Shown: positions 6,280-6,730 of the stretch, one piece after another
Numbering within the stretch: position 1 is the stretch's first letter
How the letters are laid out: each line of letters starts with the position of its first letter
Assembly (NCBI GenBank): GCA_022712475.1
Contig: JALAGK010000042.1
Location: 1 to 6,730 of the forward strand
Length of the DNA: 6,730 bases
Source of the DNA: Enterobacteriaceae bacterium
GTDB taxonomy: Bacteria; Pseudomonadota; Gammaproteobacteria; Enterobacterales; Enterobacteriaceae
Direction: 5' to 3'
Notes under the pieces: generated by a model
The model's input: only the letters and a program-made list of their open reading frames with translations
The model's database searches: none
What the model was told of the DNA's origin: nothing
Program-made: the position numbers and the translations under genes

Positions 6280-6583
6280 CCTTAAGCCCAATAATTCCCA
6301 CCACAATCAGCGTCAGGCTGGCAATTCGCATCAGGCTTGCGGATTCCCCCAGCAGCACAATACCGGCAATGGCTGCGCCCACTGCGCCAATGCCGGTCCA
6401 TACGGCATAGGCCGTACCCACTGGCAACGTTTTCATGGCCCAGGCAAGCAGCGCCATACTGGCAACCATCGCCACAACGGTAATCACGCTCGGCACCAGG
6501 CGGCTAAAACCGTGGGTATATTTCAGGCCAACAGCCCAGACCACTTCGAGTAAACCAGCAATAAGAAGCACTAACCAGGACAT
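6266..6583 (-). CDS. sugE: Guanidinium exporter SugE/Gdx (small multidrug resistance family)
   Basis: This is a 105-residue inner-membrane protein with four transmembrane helices that works as a dual-topology homodimer. It exports guanidinium ion in exchange for protons. It was first named SugE as a groEL suppressor, and some members also affect quaternary ammonium tolerance. The essential Glu13 is present in the Gdx signature [19 protein letters not shown] (10–28), where Trp16 is typical of the Gdx branch. Helix 3 carries [15 protein letters not shown] (56–70), with the glycine dimer face. The length equals E. coli SugE. The frame is open further upstream, but the ATG at 6583 is correct: it begins the conserved MSWL and has GGGAG (6594–6590) at 6-nt spacing; the upstream part is the riboswitch. 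The gene is convergent with blc and overlaps it by 14 bp. Confidence 0.97.
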   Translation of the reverse strand: MSWLVLLIAGLLEVVWAVGLKYTHGFSRLVPSVITVVAMVASMALLAWAMKTLPVGTAYAVWTGIGAVGAAIAGIVLLGESASLMRIASLTLIVVGIIGLKVSAH

Positions 6584-6601
6584 AACGGACTCCCGAAAGA
6601 T

Positions 6602-6646
6602 GGGGCCGTCCCCGTTGTGAGATACGCCTGCGGGTCGTCCCACAGG
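6602..6646 (-). ncRNA. Guanidine-II (mini-ykkC) riboswitch upstream of sugE/gdx
   Basis: On the minus strand two hairpins carry the diagnostic ACGR loops. P1 has an 8-bp stem, CCTGTGGG (6646–6639) with CCCGCAGG (6634–6627, one G·U pair), around the loop ACGA (6638–6635). P2 has GGGG (6613–6610) with CCCC (6605–6602) around ACGG (6609–6606). A 13-nt linker separates them. This is the known guanidine-II architecture, in which guanidinium binds both loops and frees the ribosome binding site. The sugE ribosome site GGGAG lies only 7 nt after P2; the released CCCC strand of P2 could pair with it when ligand is absent. Placement directly ahead of a guanidinium exporter confirms the call. Confidence 0.93.
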
Positions 6647-6665
6647 GTCAAAGATAAGAGACTTC

Positions 6666-6693
6666 ATTCTGCCTTTGTGGGCGGTTTTTTCAA
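6666..6693 (-). promoter_or_regulatory. Predicted promoter of sugE/gdx
   Basis: On the minus strand TTGAAA (6693–6688) and CAGAAT (6671–6666) are 16 bp apart, matching consensus at 5 and 4 of 6 positions. A start near 6659 would place the riboswitch P1 about 13 nt into the transcript, which is sensible for a leader riboswitch. The remaining bases to the window end show no gene. Confidence 0.4.
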
Positions 6694-6730
6694 GGGTTAT
6701 TTATCCTCAGGTAAAACAGCGGTGCGGCAT

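Noticed and set aside
6584..6667. 28-codon upstream extension of sugE
   Set aside because: It spans the guanidine-II riboswitch. The conserved SugE start MSW with its ribosome site is at 6583.
6673..6690. Possible + strand terminator (GGCGGTTTTTT)
   Set aside because: The T-run is preceded by at most a 3-bp stem, and no + strand gene ends here. The same bases are better used as the -35 region of sugE on the other strand.

Overview
The window is chromosomal DNA from a member of the Enterobacteriaceae. Every protein is close to its Escherichia coli counterpart as I remember it, usually with identical length and active-site numbering. The order is mscM(partial)–epmA–frdABCD–blc–sugE/gdx, a conserved enterobacterial backbone. 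It is not E. coli K-12. From memory, K-12 carries yjeM, yjeN and yjeO between mscM and epmA, and ampC between frdD and blc; none of these is present here. The lack of ampC fits genera without a chromosomal ampC at this site (Salmonella- or Klebsiella-like relatives), but I cannot name the species.

Layout. Positions 1–455 hold the 3' end of mscM (+ strand), closed by a strong terminator at 488–523. A spacer without recognisable genes follows. epmA is on the minus strand (728–1705) and is divergent from frdABCD. The 491-bp epmA–frdA region holds the epmA promoter, a 14-bp dyad, an FNR-type site, the frd -10 box, a NarL-type heptamer pair and then a transcribed leader of about 280 nt. That leader is about three times as long as I recall for E. 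coli. frdA, frdB, frdC and frdD (2197–5489) are tightly packed and encode all four subunits of menaquinol:fumarate oxidoreductase. The next 247 bp contain no gene but five consecutive perfect or near-perfect hairpins; the first and last are nearly the same palindrome. blc (5737–6279) encodes an outer-membrane lipocalin lipoprotein behind a sigma-S-like -10 element. It converges with and overlaps sugE/gdx (6266–6583, minus), a guanidinium exporter whose leader is a clear guanidine-II (mini-ykkC) riboswitch.

How the genes work. frdABCD supports anaerobic fumarate respiration, and the regulatory sites seen fit FNR activation and nitrate repression. epmA modifies elongation factor P, whose gene lies a little beyond sugE in E. 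coli. blc is an envelope stress or stationary-phase gene. sugE/gdx answers to guanidinium through its riboswitch. mscM is an osmotic safety valve. Apart from frdABCD these are independent transcription units.

I found no mobile element, CRISPR array, tRNA or rRNA, and no clear new multigene system. The parts least explained by known features are the five-hairpin frdD–blc interval and the long frdA leader.
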